Source of the DNA: Xanthomonas rydalmerensis
Lineage (GTDB): Bacteria; Pseudomonadota; Gammaproteobacteria; Xanthomonadales; Xanthomonadaceae
Assembly (NCBI RefSeq): GCF_033170385.1
Contig: NZ_CP126170.1
Location: 2,380,001 to 2,444,000 of the forward strand
DNA length: 64,000 nucleotides
Direction of reading: 5' to 3'
The notes under the pieces were generated by a model, which did not search any database, was not told the origin of the DNA, and was given only the letters and a program-made list of their open reading frames with translations. Position numbers and translations under genes: made by a program. Numbering within the stretch: the first letter of the stretch is position 1; the number at the start of each line of letters is the position of its first letter. Shown in pieces: positions 34,346 to 44,149 of the stretch.

Positions 34346-36781
34346 TCACGCCAGGGCCGGCACGGGATCGCGCTCGGAAGACGCATCGCCAGCGCACATC
34401 TCCCAGCGCAGCTCGCCGGTGTAGCGCGACGCCATCCGCCCGTGGTCGTCCAGCGCGAGCAGATGCAGCCACCGATTGTCGAACAGCGCGCGAACCTGCG
34501 GGTGACGTTCGAGGATGTTGGTAATCGCGTCTGTCGGTGCCTCGATCAGCACCGAAAGCCGTAGCGGTTCGTGGATCAGCCGCTCGCCGTCGTGCACCGA
34601 CTGCCATGGCAGTCCGCCGCGCAGCAGGCCGCCATTGCCCTCGACCACGCCGATGCCGCCGGTGACGTTGTGCAGCAGCTTGTTGCCCGCGCCGAAAACC
34701 TCGGGCGCGACGGTCGAGCCGTAGTACTGCAGGCTGATCCAGCTGGCGACCACGACCGGAGCGGTCAGGATCAACTCCAGCACGCCGAAGCCCTCGTCGC
34801 GTCGCCAGTCGTAGTCGTGGAGGAAGGCGCGTCCTGCCAGGTCGCGCCCGGCGGTGCGCGCGCGCGGCGCGGCGATGAAGGCCTGGCAGCCGGCCAGCGC
34901 CCATTCGGGACGTAGCTCGGCCCAGTCGCGGGCGCGATGCGCGATGTCCTGGCTGCGCTGCGCGCGCGGCAGGCGCAGCGCTCGCTCGCCACGCGCCAGT
35001 GCGCCGGCGGCGTGCAGCCAACGTGCCGCCTGATCGACATCGGCGGCATGCGCGGACGAAGGATGGTCGGCGCTGTAGAGCATGACCGCATCGGTCGTGG
35101 TGTCGTGCAGTGCGCCCACGAACAACGTGTCTGTGGGAATCGCGATGCCGCGTTCGGTGAGGCCGGCGCGTACCTCGGGATCGTTGAGCAGCGTGGCGAG
35201 CAGCCGCGCGTTCACTTCGCCCGAGTAGCCGCCGCAGGCGCCGCAGTGCAGGGCGCTGGCATGGGGGTTGTTGACCACGTTTGCCCCATGGCCGGCGATC
35301 ACGACGAGCCGGGCGAAGTCGGTGGTGAGCGACATCGCCTTGAGGATCCGCATGGCCATGGTCAGCCGCGTATCGAGGTCGAGTGCGTCGGTCGGGCGCG
35401 GCGCGGGATCGTTCGGCGCTGAGTGCCGCGTCAGTCCCAATCCATCACGCAGCAGCTTGGCGACGTAGATCGGGCCGGTGGCCTCGACGAAGGCGAAGGA
35501 AGAAATGGCGGCGAGCTTGAAGCGACCCCAGGCACGCTTCGCACGGGCCGTGATCCGTGCGGCGAGGTCGGATTCGGCCAGCGACGACGTCGCGTCTCCC
35601 GAGCAGGTCTGCAACCCCGGCGTCAGCAGCACCGGAAGGCGCGCCTCGACCACGTCCGAAGCGAACCGACGATGGCCGATGCCCAGCCCGAAGAATCCGG
35701 CGAAGCCGAGCGTCTGGATGCCGGAATCGAGGCTTTCCAAGGCGCGGCGGAACACTTCCGAGCGCACGTCGATGCAGAAGGCCATCTGCAATTTCATCCG
35801 GGCGGGCGCGGCAGGAGTTGAAGCAGGTACTGCTAGCACGCTGTCGAGCCGCCGCTGCGCCGCCCGTTCGGCCGCTTCCTGCAGGATGCTGTCGACAACA
35901 TCGTCCGGCGTCGCTGCCACCGGCATGGCGTAGGCGGCGATGGCGGATCGCCACTGCGGCGCGATCTGCGAACCGAACTTGCCCAACAGCGCCGCTTCCC
36001 AGCTGATGCGGATGGCGAGCAGGTCGGTGACGCACGCATCGGTGCCACCGTTCAACTCCGCTTGCCACAGCCGATACCGGGCGACCTGGCTCCAGCCGCC
36101 CAGCGTGGTCAGCAGGCGGTGGAAATAGCCGTCCAGCGCGTCCGGCGCGAGGCCGAGGCGGGCGACCCCTTCGACGATCGCCTCTTCGGCATTCGCTGGT
36201 GCGTCCGCCACCTGCTGCGCGAATCGGGTGAGCCCGGCGATTTCCGGCGTCAGATCATGCGTCGCGACCTGACGCCATGCGCTGTAGGCGCCGCCGGACT
36301 GCCCGGCGACCCACAGGGCCTGACCCTGGTCGAAATAGGCGGCGGCCCAGTGCCCGATGCGTTCGTCGACGATGCCCGGCCAGTCGATCGACGAGGCGTC
36401 GCGCGCCAGATCGGCGATCGTCGGGATCGCCTGCGGGGCAGAGCGGCCGGCGTCGATGGCGTGCTTGAGCGCGGACAAGCTCGGCGGGCGCAGCCCGGCC
36501 GGCGCGTTGTGCCAGGCCGCCTGCAGATCCTCCTCGGCGATCTCGCCGGACTGAAGCCGCTCCGCATACCAGGTGCGCGGCATGGTCAGGGCGATGCCGG
36601 CGGCATTGCGCAGGCGCGCTGCCGCGGTCGCCAGCGGTTCGCCGGCCTGGCCGAGGAAGGGATTGACCGCCACGCTCGAGGCGAGCGGCCACAGCGGGGG
36701 AATGGCGCATGCCGCACGCTCGGCGGCGGCGATGATCGCAGCGTGGGACAGGGGCGGTACGTTGGTCGCGGTCATCAGCAT
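34346..36781 (-). CDS. dabA: DabA, DUF2309 inorganic-carbon transporter subunit
   Basis: 811 residues from the ATG with AGGA seven bases upstream. DabA (UPF0753/DUF2309) is a cytoplasmic beta-carbonic-anhydrase-like subunit that, with the membrane subunit DabB, traps CO2 as bicarbonate using the ion gradient. Zinc-site motifs are present: FCIDVRSE (CxDxR) near residue 335 and [14 protein letters not shown]...CGACGG near 495-512. The gene runs 23 bases behind dabB in one operon controlled by the divergent LysR gene. No carboxysome or Rubisco gene is in view, so the role is likely bicarbonate supply for anabolic carboxylases or pH balance. Confidence 0.93.
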   Translation of the reverse strand: MLMTATNVPPLSHAAIIAAAERAACAIPPLWPLASSVAVNPFLGQAGEPLATAAARLRNAAGIALTMPRTWYAERLQSGEIAEEDLQAAWHNAPAGLRPPSLSALKHAIDAGRSAPQAIPTIADLARDASSIDWPGIVDERIGHWAAAYFDQGQALWVAGQSGGAYSAWRQVATHDLTPEIAGLTRFAQQVADAPANAEEAIVEGVARLGLAPDALDGYFHRLLTTLGGWSQVARYRLWQAELNGGTDACVTDLLAIRISWEAALLGKFGSQIAPQWRSAIAAYAMPVAATPDDVVDSILQEAAERAAQRRLDSVLAVPASTPAAPARMKLQMAFCIDVRSEVFRRALESLDSGIQTLGFAGFFGLGIGHRRFASDVVEARLPVLLTPGLQTCSGDATSSLAESDLAARITARAKRAWGRFKLAAISSFAFVEATGPIYVAKLLRDGLGLTRHSAPNDPAPRPTDALDLDTRLTMAMRILKAMSLTTDFARLVVIAGHGANVVNNPHASALHCGACGGYSGEVNARLLATLLNDPEVRAGLTERGIAIPTDTLFVGALHDTTTDAVMLYSADHPSSAHAADVDQAARWLHAAGALARGERALRLPRAQRSQDIAHRARDWAELRPEWALAGCQAFIAAPRARTAGRDLAGRAFLHDYDWRRDEGFGVLELILTAPVVVASWISLQYYGSTVAPEVFGAGNKLLHNVTGGIGVVEGNGGLLRGGLPWQSVHDGERLIHEPLRLSVLIEAPTDAITNILERHPQVRALFDNRWLHLLALDDHGRMASRYTGELRWEMCAGDASSERDPVPALA

Positions 36782-36804
36782 GGGGGTGTCCTGGCGGGTA
36801 GAGG

Positions 36805-38376
36805 TCACGACGTCTTGCGAACAGACCAGCCGCCGAGCAGGCGGTCGAGCGTGGCGTTGGCGTACAGGCCGTTGGAAAGATGTACGCGCAGTCCGGCGGC
36901 GGCCGGGTGCGAAGCCCACAGCGGGAACAGCGCCTGCGCCACGGCCACCAAGCCGAAGCTCAGCACCGCCAGCGCCATCAGCGTCCACTCCAGCCGGCCC
37001 GGCGCCGGCGTCGCCGGCAGCACGCCGGTGGTCAGCCATTCGGCGACCGTCTGCAGGGCGAAGTAGCCGATTGCCGCGGCGCTGGCGTACAGCACCGTCC
37101 TGCGGGTGAGCGGACGCGGCGCGGCATCGGCCAGGCCCTGGGCCAGCAGATAGGCCACGCCGAAGATCAGGATAGCGCCCAATGCCAGCGCCTGCGGCGA
37201 CTTCTGCTCGAAGCCGAAGGCGAACCCGAAGGCGGCGCCGATCCCGACATAGATCGCCAGGGCGATCAGGAAGGCGCGGCCGACCGCCGCGCCGTCGGGT
37301 ACCGCAGCGGGCCCGGGTCGGCGAATCGAGGCCACCTGCTCGACGGCACCGCCGGAGGCCAGGAAGGCATGCGCCTTGTAGAGCGAGTGCGCGACGATGT
37401 GCAGCAGCGCGAGCGGGAACAGCGCCAGCCCGCACTGCAGGATCATGAAGCCCATCTGCGCGACCGTGGACCAGGCCAGCGAGGTCTTGACCGCCGGCTG
37501 GGTCAGCATCACCAGCGCGCCGAACAGGGCGGTGAACCCGCCCAGCATGGCCAGCACGGCGAGCACGCCAGGGGCTGCGAGCATCAGGTCGGCGAAGCGG
37601 ATCAGCAGGAAGCCGCCACCGTTGACCACGCCGGCATGCAGCAGCGCCGACACCGGCGTGGGCGCCTCCATCATCTCGGTGAGCCAGCCGTGGGTCGGGA
37701 ACTGCGCCGATTTCAGTACCGCGGCGAGCGCGAGTAGCGCGGCGGCGGCCGTCAGCAGCCAGTCGTGCCGGCCGCCGCGGGCCAGTGCGTTGATCGTGGC
37801 GATGTCGGTGGTGCCCAGGCTCTTCCAGACAAGCAGGGCCGCGCAGATCAGGGCGATGGCGCCGATGCTGGAGAACAGGCGCTTCTTGCGCGCAGCGCGC
37901 TGTGCCGCCACGCGATCGGGATAGAACAGCAGCAGGCGATTGAGCGCGATGCTGGTCGCGATCCAGGCGACGACGATCTGGACCAGGTTGCCTGCCTGCA
38001 CCAGCAGCAGTACCGCCGCGAGCGCCAGGCACAGCCAGCCGGTGAAATAGCCCTGGCGCGTCTCGCCATCGAGATAGGTGCGGGTGTAGCGCACCACGAT
38101 CCAGCCGACGAAGGCGACCAGCAGCAGCATCGTGGTGCTCACCGCATCCAGCCGTGCCGACAGGCCGAGGCCTCCCCAGCCGATCAGCTCACTGTCGCCG
38201 GCGCCACGAACGATCAGCAGCGTCAGCGAGGCGAGCGCGACGAGCAGCGCGCCGAGCGCGGCGCCTTCGGCGAAGGCGGGCAGCAGGCGTGGACGTCGGC
38301 CGCTGCGAACGAAGCCGAACATCGCGGCGGCCAGCAGCAAGAACGGTGCAGAGAGCGGCAGCAGATAGAGCGACAA
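36805..38376 (-). CDS. dabB: DabB, NuoL-like membrane subunit of the inorganic-carbon transporter
   Basis: 523 residues from a TTG with GAGGGA upstream; a longer frame to 38442 would add a charged N-terminus that overlaps the regulatory region. The protein has about 13-14 membrane helices and the proton-channel signature of the NuoL/MrpA family: [37 protein letters not shown], then [20 protein letters not shown]. As the partner of DabA it couples cation flow to CO2 hydration. Together they match known dabBA operons of heterotrophs. Confidence 0.92.
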   Translation of the reverse strand: MSLYLLPLSAPFLLLAAAMFGFVRSGRRPRLLPAFAEGAALGALLVALASLTLLIVRGAGDSELIGWGGLGLSARLDAVSTTMLLLVAFVGWIVVRYTRTYLDGETRQGYFTGWLCLALAAVLLLVQAGNLVQIVVAWIATSIALNRLLLFYPDRVAAQRAARKKRLFSSIGAIALICAALLVWKSLGTTDIATINALARGGRHDWLLTAAAALLALAAVLKSAQFPTHGWLTEMMEAPTPVSALLHAGVVNGGGFLLIRFADLMLAAPGVLAVLAMLGGFTALFGALVMLTQPAVKTSLAWSTVAQMGFMILQCGLALFPLALLHIVAHSLYKAHAFLASGGAVEQVASIRRPGPAAVPDGAAVGRAFLIALAIYVGIGAAFGFAFGFEQKSPQALALGAILIFGVAYLLAQGLADAAPRPLTRRTVLYASAAAIGYFALQTVAEWLTTGVLPATPAPGRLEWTLMALAVLSFGLVAVAQALFPLWASHPAAAGLRVHLSNGLYANATLDRLLGGWSVRKTS

Positions 38377-38462
38377 GGCAATTCCCTCGGATCGAGCGCA
38401 GTGGCGGGCGGCGCCACGATAGCGATCGTCGGGATGGAACAAAAATTCATTGTTTTCGCGAT

Positions 38463-38485
38463 ATCGTTCGTTATTATCGAACGAT
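38463..38485. promoter_or_regulatory. LysR operator overlapping its own start codon
   Basis: ATCGTTCG-ttattat-CGAACGAT, a perfect 8-bp inverted repeat. Its right arm includes the first two bases of the LysR ATG (38484), and the A/T spacer could also be a -10 element. It fits autorepression of the LysR gene and activation of dabBA to the left. Confidence 0.65.
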
Positions 38486-39374
38486 GGCCGCCCTGAACTA
38501 CAACCACCTGCGCTACTTCTGGGCTGTGGCCCACGACGGCAATCTCACTCGTACTGCCGAGCGGCTCAACCTCACCCAGTCGGCTTTGTCGGTGCAGATC
38601 CGCAAGCTCGAGGAGCGCCTCGGCCATGCGCTGTTCGAACGGCGCGGGCGGCAGCTGCACCTGACCGAAGCCGGACAGATCGTGCTCGACCACGCCGATG
38701 CGATCTTCGCGACCGGCGACGAACTGCTGGGCACGCTGCGGCAGACCGGCGCTGCCCGGCAGGCGCTGCGGGTCGGCTCGCTGGCCACGCTGTCGCGCAA
38801 CTTCCAGTTGGAGTTCCTGCGGCCGCTGCTCGGCCGGCCCGACATCGACCTGATCCTGCGTTCGGGCAGTGCCGGCGAATTGCTGCGGGCACTGGAGGCG
38901 CTCAACCTCGACGTGGTCCTGCTCAATCAGGCGCCGCCGGGCGACGCGCTGACCCCGTTCGTCACCCATCGGCTCGCCGAGCGCCCGGTCAGCCTGGTGG
39001 GCACGCCGGATCGGTTGGGTCACGCCGCCAGCATCGCCGACCGCCTGCGCCACCACCCCATCATCCTGCCGACGGTGGACAACAGCGTGCGCGCGGGCTT
39101 CGACGCCTTGGCCGATCGCCTGGGCGTGCGACCGCAGATCGTGGCGGAAGTGGAGGACATGGCGATGATGCGCTTGCTGGCGCGCGAGGACATCGGCCTG
39201 GCCGTGCTCCCGCCGATCGTGGTCAAGGACGAGATCGCCGCGGGCGTGCTGGTGGAAGGCGACCAATTGCCGGACATCGTGGAGACCTTCCACGCCGTGA
39301 CCATGTCGCGGCGCTTCCCGAATCCGCTGGTGCGGCTGCTGCTGCAGCCGACGGCCGCATTTGGAAGCCTGTAG
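38484..39374 (+). CDS. LysR-family regulator divergent from dabBA
   Basis: 296 residues. Helix-turn-helix LRYFWAVAHDGNLTRTAERLNLTQSALSVQIRKLEERLG in the first 50 residues, followed by an LTTR effector domain (QALRVGSLATLSRNFQLEFLRPLL). The N-terminus resembles the NhaR/CysB-like set that has NHLRYFW. It lies back to back with dabB, so control of inorganic-carbon or ion uptake is likely. No good Shine-Dalgarno is visible because the operator occupies that position, so the message may be leaderless or poorly translated. Confidence 0.93.
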   Translation: MAALNYNHLRYFWAVAHDGNLTRTAERLNLTQSALSVQIRKLEERLGHALFERRGRQLHLTEAGQIVLDHADAIFATGDELLGTLRQTGAARQALRVGSLATLSRNFQLEFLRPLLGRPDIDLILRSGSAGELLRALEALNLDVVLLNQAPPGDALTPFVTHRLAERPVSLVGTPDRLGHAASIADRLRHHPIILPTVDNSVRAGFDALADRLGVRPQIVAEVEDMAMMRLLAREDIGLAVLPPIVVKDEIAAGVLVEGDQLPDIVETFHAVTMSRRFPNPLVRLLLQPTAAFGSL

Positions 39375-39655
39375 TGCCACCGTGGCAGCCGTCGGACCGG
39401 CGTGTGAATCGCTTCATGGGGATTCGGCAGCACGAACTAGAACGGTTCCCACACCGCCTTTGCCAAATCAACGACGAGGCGGCCCTGCATGGGTTCGCTC
39501 TCGACGTGGAGGCTTGGCGCCGGCGCCATGCCGAGACCCGCTAGCGGCTTCGATCGTCGCGGCGCCGATGGCTGTCTCGCCACGTAGCGCCGATCTCCTT
39601 CGCTACTGATGACACGATCCCGCGCGCGCTATGCGCGGTGGCCCATGCACGCGCA

Positions 39656-40459
39656 TCAGGCGGGTCGTGCAACCCAGAGGGTCCAGCGGTCTTGCTCGAC
39701 GATTTCCTCATCCGCGGGCAATCGGCTACGGAGGTCGTCGATCAGGGACTGCAGTTCGTCATCGCTCAGTTCGTGCAGGATCGAGCGACCCGAGCGCGCC
39801 GCCAGGTCCAGGGCCAGCGATTCGACGCCATCGTAGCGTTTGCGTGTTTCCCACAGCGAACGCTCGGCGATGTCGGTGAAGCCGGCAGCTTGCATTGCCG
39901 CCGCGACGGTCGCGTGCGTAGGCCGACGGCCGGCCTCGACGGCACGAAGCCGCGGAAAGCAGTCGAAGAAGTAGCCGCGCAGGTGTGTGCTGGATCCAGG
40001 CAGGTCGACGTCCTCGGGTGTGCGGTCCTGCACGAGCAGGCGTCCTCCGGGTGCCAGGAGGCGGCGAGCCTCGGCAAAGCACGCCACGTAGTCCGGCAGG
40101 TGGTGAATCAATGCGCGCTGGAACACCACATCGCAGCTTGCCGTGGGAAGCCCCGTCGCGGCGGCGGAGCCTTGCACGAAGCAGACGTCGTCCACGCCCG
40201 CGCCTCGCTCGCGGCTTGCCGCCACCATCTCCGCGGAGAAATCCACGCCCGTTACGTGGGCGGCACCCAGCGCATGCCAGGCCAGCGAGTAAAGGCCGCC
40301 CCCGCAGCCAACGTCGGCAATCCGCTTGCCCACGGGTTCGACAAGGACCTGCATGGCGTCCATCCAGCCTGGATCGACGTCCCTGCCGGAGTAGGTGTAT
40401 CGGTTCTGGCGTGCGTGGAAATCGATGGGCATCGGCGGTGGTCCATAAAAGGGATTCAC
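39656..40459 (-). CDS. Class I SAM-dependent methyltransferase
   Basis: 267 residues from GTG; an ATG at 40432 is an alternative. Motif I is VGKRIADVGCGGGLYSLAWHALGA near residues 43-65, the acidic loop ending strand 2 is VTGVDFSAEM, and the post-motif region is CDVVFQRALIHHLPD. UbiE/Methyltransf_11-type fold, soluble, substrate unknown. It is divergent from a LysR gene with a long perfect dyad between, which makes it the probable target. Confidence 0.9.
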   Translation of the reverse strand: MNPFYGPPPMPIDFHARQNRYTYSGRDVDPGWMDAMQVLVEPVGKRIADVGCGGGLYSLAWHALGAAHVTGVDFSAEMVAASRERGAGVDDVCFVQGSAAATGLPTASCDVVFQRALIHHLPDYVACFAEARRLLAPGGRLLVQDRTPEDVDLPGSSTHLRGYFFDCFPRLRAVEAGRRPTHATVAAAMQAAGFTDIAERSLWETRKRYDGVESLALDLAARSGRSILHELSDDELQSLIDDLRSRLPADEEIVEQDRWTLWVARPA

Positions 40460-40496
40460 GAAGGACCGCGATGCTAGGGATGGATAATCGGAATGT

Positions 40497-40530
40497 AAAA
40501 TATCTGCTTGCTACCATGAGCAGATATTTT
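40497..40530. promoter_or_regulatory. 12-bp perfect inverted repeat between methyltransferase and LysR genes
   Basis: AAAATATCTGCT-(10 bases)-AGCAGATATTTT. The arms are perfect. The dyad fills the centre of an 87-base divergent intergenic region and contains LTTR-type T-N11-A spacing. Strong candidate binding site for the product of 40547-41434. Confidence 0.75.
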
Positions 40531-40546
40531 GAATATCATTAACGCC

Positions 40547-41434
40547 ATGGAATTGCGCCATCTCCGTTATTTCGTCGCCGTGGCAGCTGCGCAGAGCGTC
40601 ACCAAGGCGGCGGCGCATCTGGGCATTCAGCAGCCGCCACTCAGCCAGCAGATCCGCGATCTGGAGCGCGAACTGGGTGTCGAACTGTTCCAGCGGACGC
40701 CGCGCAGCGTGCGCCTCAACGATGCAGGACGCGTGTTCCTGGCGGATGCGCAGGCCATTCTGGCCGCGGCCGATGACGCCGTCGTTCGCGTGCGGCGTGC
40801 GGCGCAGGGGCAACTGGGTCGCCTGGTGATGGGCTACACCAGTTCGGCTGCATTGCATCCGCTGGTGCCGCGGATCCTGCGAGCGTTCCGCGAAGGCTAT
40901 CCGCAGGTCGCGCTGGATGTGCGTGAGCATGCTACCGACGGCTTGTTTCGTGCGGTGCGGGCCGAAGAGATGGACGCGGCGTTCGTACGCGCCCCCGCCG
41001 AGCGCTTTGCGCCGCTGCACGCCATCACCCTTGCTGAAGAAGCCGTGGTGGTCGCACTTCCGCGTGGGCACCGGTTGAGTGCGGCAACCGATGCGTTGGC
41101 GCTGGAAGAATTGGCGACGGAGGAGTTCGTGCTGTATCGCAGTCCGGACGGGCCAGGCATCCTGGACGTGCTGTCCGCTGCCTGCCACCGGGCCGGTTTC
41201 GCGCCGCGGGCTGTGGCCACCGTGCCGCGTCTGCTGTCCGCCGCCGCCATGGTGGCAGCTGGGCAGGGCGTCGCGATCATGCCGATGGCGCTGCAGTCGC
41301 TGCATCGCGAGAGCGTGGTGTACCGGACGCTGGATCCGGCATCCGCGTTCACCATTCCGTTGACCTTGATCTGGCGCGACGCGCCCTCCGGCTCGCCGTT
41401 GGCCCATTTCGTGGCGTTGGCGAAGGACGATTGA
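40547..41434 (+). CDS. LysR-family transcriptional regulator
   Basis: 295 residues from the ATG at MELRHLRYF; an upstream in-frame ATG at 40529 lies in the dyad. Helix-turn-helix VTKAAAHLGIQQPPLSQQIRDLERELG, and effector domain with LGRLVMGYTSSAALHPLVPRILRAF. This is the subgroup that often controls aromatic or amino-acid catabolism and efflux. Partner by position is the divergent methyltransferase gene. Confidence 0.93.
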   Translation: MELRHLRYFVAVAAAQSVTKAAAHLGIQQPPLSQQIRDLERELGVELFQRTPRSVRLNDAGRVFLADAQAILAAADDAVVRVRRAAQGQLGRLVMGYTSSAALHPLVPRILRAFREGYPQVALDVREHATDGLFRAVRAEEMDAAFVRAPAERFAPLHAITLAEEAVVVALPRGHRLSAATDALALEELATEEFVLYRSPDGPGILDVLSAACHRAGFAPRAVATVPRLLSAAAMVAAGQGVAIMPMALQSLHRESVVYRTLDPASAFTIPLTLIWRDAPSGSPLAHFVALAKDD

Positions 41435-41628
41435 GCCGGCGCGGCGGGTACCCAGCGCCGCTGTGTGTCTGTAGTCGCTTGCCCGGGGACTGCGTACAGA
41501 ATGGTGAGCAGCAGGCCGATCTCCTACGCGCCGGCGACGGAACGGTTCAGCGATCGGACTCCCCAAAGGCGAGCGGCCCTGCACGGCCTTGCTGATGGTG
41601 TTTGTCGACCGCTTCCGGGCCAGGACCA

Positions 41629-41657
41629 CGTACCTTGATCCAGCCTGAGATGCAGGC
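41629..41657 (+). promoter_or_regulatory. Conserved upstream element of the exported-protein gene, copy B
   Basis: CGTACCTT, then 14 bases from its start the dyad GCCTG-agatg-CAGGC (41643-41657), matching copy A at 16804-16832 in content and spacing. It ends 31 bases before the ATG at 41689. Confidence 0.45.
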
Positions 41658-41688
41658 GGAATTCCCCGCGTGGGAAAGGATCGATGGA

Positions 41689-42108
41689 ATGGAAACGAAG
41701 GCGAAAGGCTTGGCAATCGTGGCGGCAGCGGCGCTGGCGCTGTCCTTTCAGGCGCAGGCGCAGACGTGTTGCCCCTCCGGCGGGCACGGGGTCGTCGGCA
41801 AGGGGCTGGGAGAGAGCGTGCCCCAGGCGCTGAATCTCGCCACGGATTCGGCCTGGCGCATCTACGAGTTTTCGCGCGACGGCGTGAACTACCTGCAGAT
41901 CAACGACGCCAACGGCGTGGTCCGCGCTGCGGTCGGCCGCATCGGCAAGACGCTGTGGGTGCTGCCGATGGGCAGCGACGTAGCGCGCGTCACGGTGACG
42001 GCAGCGCCAGTGGTGCCGGGCCGTGTGGTCTATCGGACCGCGGAGGTGGTGGTGCGGCTGCGCGCGGATGGGCGCGGCGATGCGTGGGAGGTCACGTCGG
42101 TAGAGTGA
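41689..42108 (+). CDS. Small exported CCPxGGHG protein, copy B of duplicated module
   Basis: 139 residues. The Sec signal peptide ends AQAQ, and the mature start TCCPSGGHG repeats the Cys/His cluster of copy A. The body LATDSAWRIYEFSRDGVNYLQINDANGVVRAAVGRIGKTLWVLPMGSDVARV is nearly the same as copy A over 50 residues; the end is more diverged. Good ribosome site (AAAGGA). Its last 79 bases overlap the convergent MASE1-like gene. Function unknown. Confidence 0.82.
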   Translation: METKAKGLAIVAAAALALSFQAQAQTCCPSGGHGVVGKGLGESVPQALNLATDSAWRIYEFSRDGVNYLQINDANGVVRAAVGRIGKTLWVLPMGSDVARVTVTAAPVVPGRVVYRTAEVVVRLRADGRGDAWEVTSVE

Positions 42109-43616
42109 AGGCTGGCGGCAGCGCTTTCCGACACCAGGAAGCTGAAACTCAACGCATGGCGGCGCCGGCAGGTGCCGCCATGCGCTTGCAGGCGGACCGC
42201 CAGTTCCCGGTCCGGCGCCTCCGGGCGACGCCGCATTGCACTCAGCATGGCGGCGTCGGCGGTGATGCGGATGGCGATGCCCTGCCGCCCCCTGGCACGC
42301 CAGACCCGCGCCTGCAGCAGGTGGGTGTGGGCGACGGGCAGGGTCTCGATGGCGTCGAGGATGCAGCGATAGGCCACCAGTTGCAGGCCCAGCGACAGGC
42401 GCCGCGGATCGCCATGCAGGCGGCAGCGGAACTCGGTCGCGCACAGGTTGGCGAAGGTCGGCGAGTGCAGGGTGGGGTACAGGCCATGCGTCTCGATGCC
42501 GAGCGGGTAGAGCGCGGTGACGTACTCGTCCAGCAGTTGTGCCTGGATCACGCCGGTGCGGGTCATCTGCATGGCGGCGGCGTAGTGTCCGCGCGCACGC
42601 AGATCCTCCACCACGTCGCGGCGCAGCTTGTTGATCTGTGTGCTGAGATCGGTGTAGTCGACCACCCGCCGGCGCAGCGTGCGTTCGGCGGACAGGTAAC
42701 CGGCCTGCGCGAAGGCCAGCGCCTGCTCGCGCAGGCGTCCGTCGTCGCGCATGTGCCGATAGGCCGCGGAGATGCGCGACCCGAACGCGAACATCACCGT
42801 GGCCGTGGCGGCGAGCAGGATCTGCACCACGAACGCGTCGGCGTCGTGGATCCCGGGTGCCACGACCTTGGGCATGGACAGCGCCACCGCAACGTTCGCC
42901 AGGACCACGCCGAGCGCCGCGCCCCGCCAACCATGGCGCAGCGTCAGCACGATCGCCGGGACCACCAGCAACACCATCAGCAACTGCCGCAGCAGGGCAT
43001 CGTCCACGCCGGCGATCGACGCCGACAGCACGACGACCACGGCGATCGACGCCAACCCTTCGCGCAACAGCGAGGCATGCATCTGCGTGGGTTCGTCGCG
43101 GCGCAACCACAGCAACGCCGGCAGCACGAACATCAAGGTGCCCAGGTAATCGCCGAGCCAGTAGCGCAGCAGGACATCGAGCGGCGCCGGCCCCGCCGGG
43201 CCGCCCAAGGCGGTGTTGATGGCGATGTTGCAGAGCGTGCTCCACAGCGCGGTCGCCAGCGCCAGTGGCAGCAGCCAGTGATCCTTGCGCGCCAGATCCG
43301 GTACTCGCTGACGCACCAGGACCGGCAACAGCGACACGGCCGGCATCAGCAGGAACGGACTCAGGTAAGCCCAGGCGGCACTCGCGCCCCAGGCCTCGCT
43401 CATGGGAATGCGCAGCGTCAGCAGCGCGGCGGCATCGCCGGCCAGCAACCACGGCCAGCGTCGCGCGGGCAGGAACAGCAGGCTGGCGACGCGCACGCCT
43501 GCCGGCAGATACCACTGATCCACGGAGCAGCGCCACGCCAGCAGGAAGGCGATGCAGTAGGTCGCGCTCAGTAGAACGCCTTTGGCGAAATCTCTTGCCG
43601 CGGCCATCCCCGCCAT
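42030..43616 (-). CDS. MASE1-like membrane protein with degenerate kinase-like C-terminus, copy B
   Basis: 528 residues. About eight N-terminal membrane segments, then RRRVVDYTDLSTQINKLRRDVVEDL, LGLQLVAYRCILDAIETLP and the C-terminal HGGTCRRRHALSFSFLVSES shared with copy A. The one His in the dimerisation-like segment of copy A (TVHINKL) is Gln here (STQINKL), so it is not a conserved phosphoacceptor. Compared with copy A there are about 25 extra C-terminal residues, which reach into the 3' end of the convergent exported-protein gene. Probable sensor or transporter-like receptor. Confidence 0.86.
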   Translation of the reverse strand: MAGMAAARDFAKGVLLSATYCIAFLLAWRCSVDQWYLPAGVRVASLLFLPARRWPWLLAGDAAALLTLRIPMSEAWGASAAWAYLSPFLLMPAVSLLPVLVRQRVPDLARKDHWLLPLALATALWSTLCNIAINTALGGPAGPAPLDVLLRYWLGDYLGTLMFVLPALLWLRRDEPTQMHASLLREGLASIAVVVVLSASIAGVDDALLRQLLMVLLVVPAIVLTLRHGWRGAALGVVLANVAVALSMPKVVAPGIHDADAFVVQILLAATATVMFAFGSRISAAYRHMRDDGRLREQALAFAQAGYLSAERTLRRRVVDYTDLSTQINKLRRDVVEDLRARGHYAAAMQMTRTGVIQAQLLDEYVTALYPLGIETHGLYPTLHSPTFANLCATEFRCRLHGDPRRLSLGLQLVAYRCILDAIETLPVAHTHLLQARVWRARGRQGIAIRITADAAMLSAMRRRPEAPDRELAVRLQAHGGTCRRRHALSFSFLVSESAAASLHSTDVTSHASPRPSARSRTTTSAVR

Positions 43617-44149
43617 CCCTGGTATGTCGCGGCTACTGTATAAGCCGGATCGGCGTCGAGGGTAGACAGTTGCTGGCGTAGGCGACAGTGTGAGACGCGT
43701 CGCACCTCATCGGTGCCGCAGGCGAGTGCGTGGTCTTTCTTTCGCCTCGGATTTGCGAGCCTGCACCAGCGGCACCGTCACTTGCAGCATTCCAGATGTT
43801 TTGTCGGTATGGCCTGCTTGCCGCCCATGCGTGCGGTAGCACGTCTTTGACCGGTTCGGCGCCAAGCCATGCGAGCGAAGCCGGCGTCGATGTGCGGCCA
43901 TGTGCTACCCGACGGATGACAGCGATGCGGCGCGGACGTCCGCCCATCGCCTTTGCCTACACAGAAAAATCACTTTGCCGAACGTAGCGTGGTTCGTGGC
44001 GAAGAAGTGCAAGGGAGACGGCGTGCTCGACGCGCGTGCACGTCGCGGCATGCGGTGGTCGCGACCTCCGGCCGGGTTGCACTTGGTCACCACGCACCCC
44101 GAGCACACGACGCGTTGACCATAGTGCAAACAGCACAGAAAGGACGACC
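43617..44149. other. Intergenic region before the KaiC-like gene
   Basis: 533 bases. The left 60 hold the promoter region shared with the copy-A MASE1-like gene (GGCTACTGTATAAG, GTAGACAG). The rest has only short overlapping frames with poor codon pattern on both strands. The right end carries AGAAAGGA for the KaiC-like start. Confidence 0.5.

Noticed and set aside
34346..38032. A 1228-residue DabA-like fusion protein
   Set aside because: The frame upstream of 36781 is an out-of-frame reading of dabB; the real DabA begins at the ATG with a ribosome site.
43617..44149. Small genes in the gap before the KaiC-like gene
   Set aside because: Several overlapping frames of 60-105 codons on both strands, none with a ribosome site, signal or recognisable pattern.
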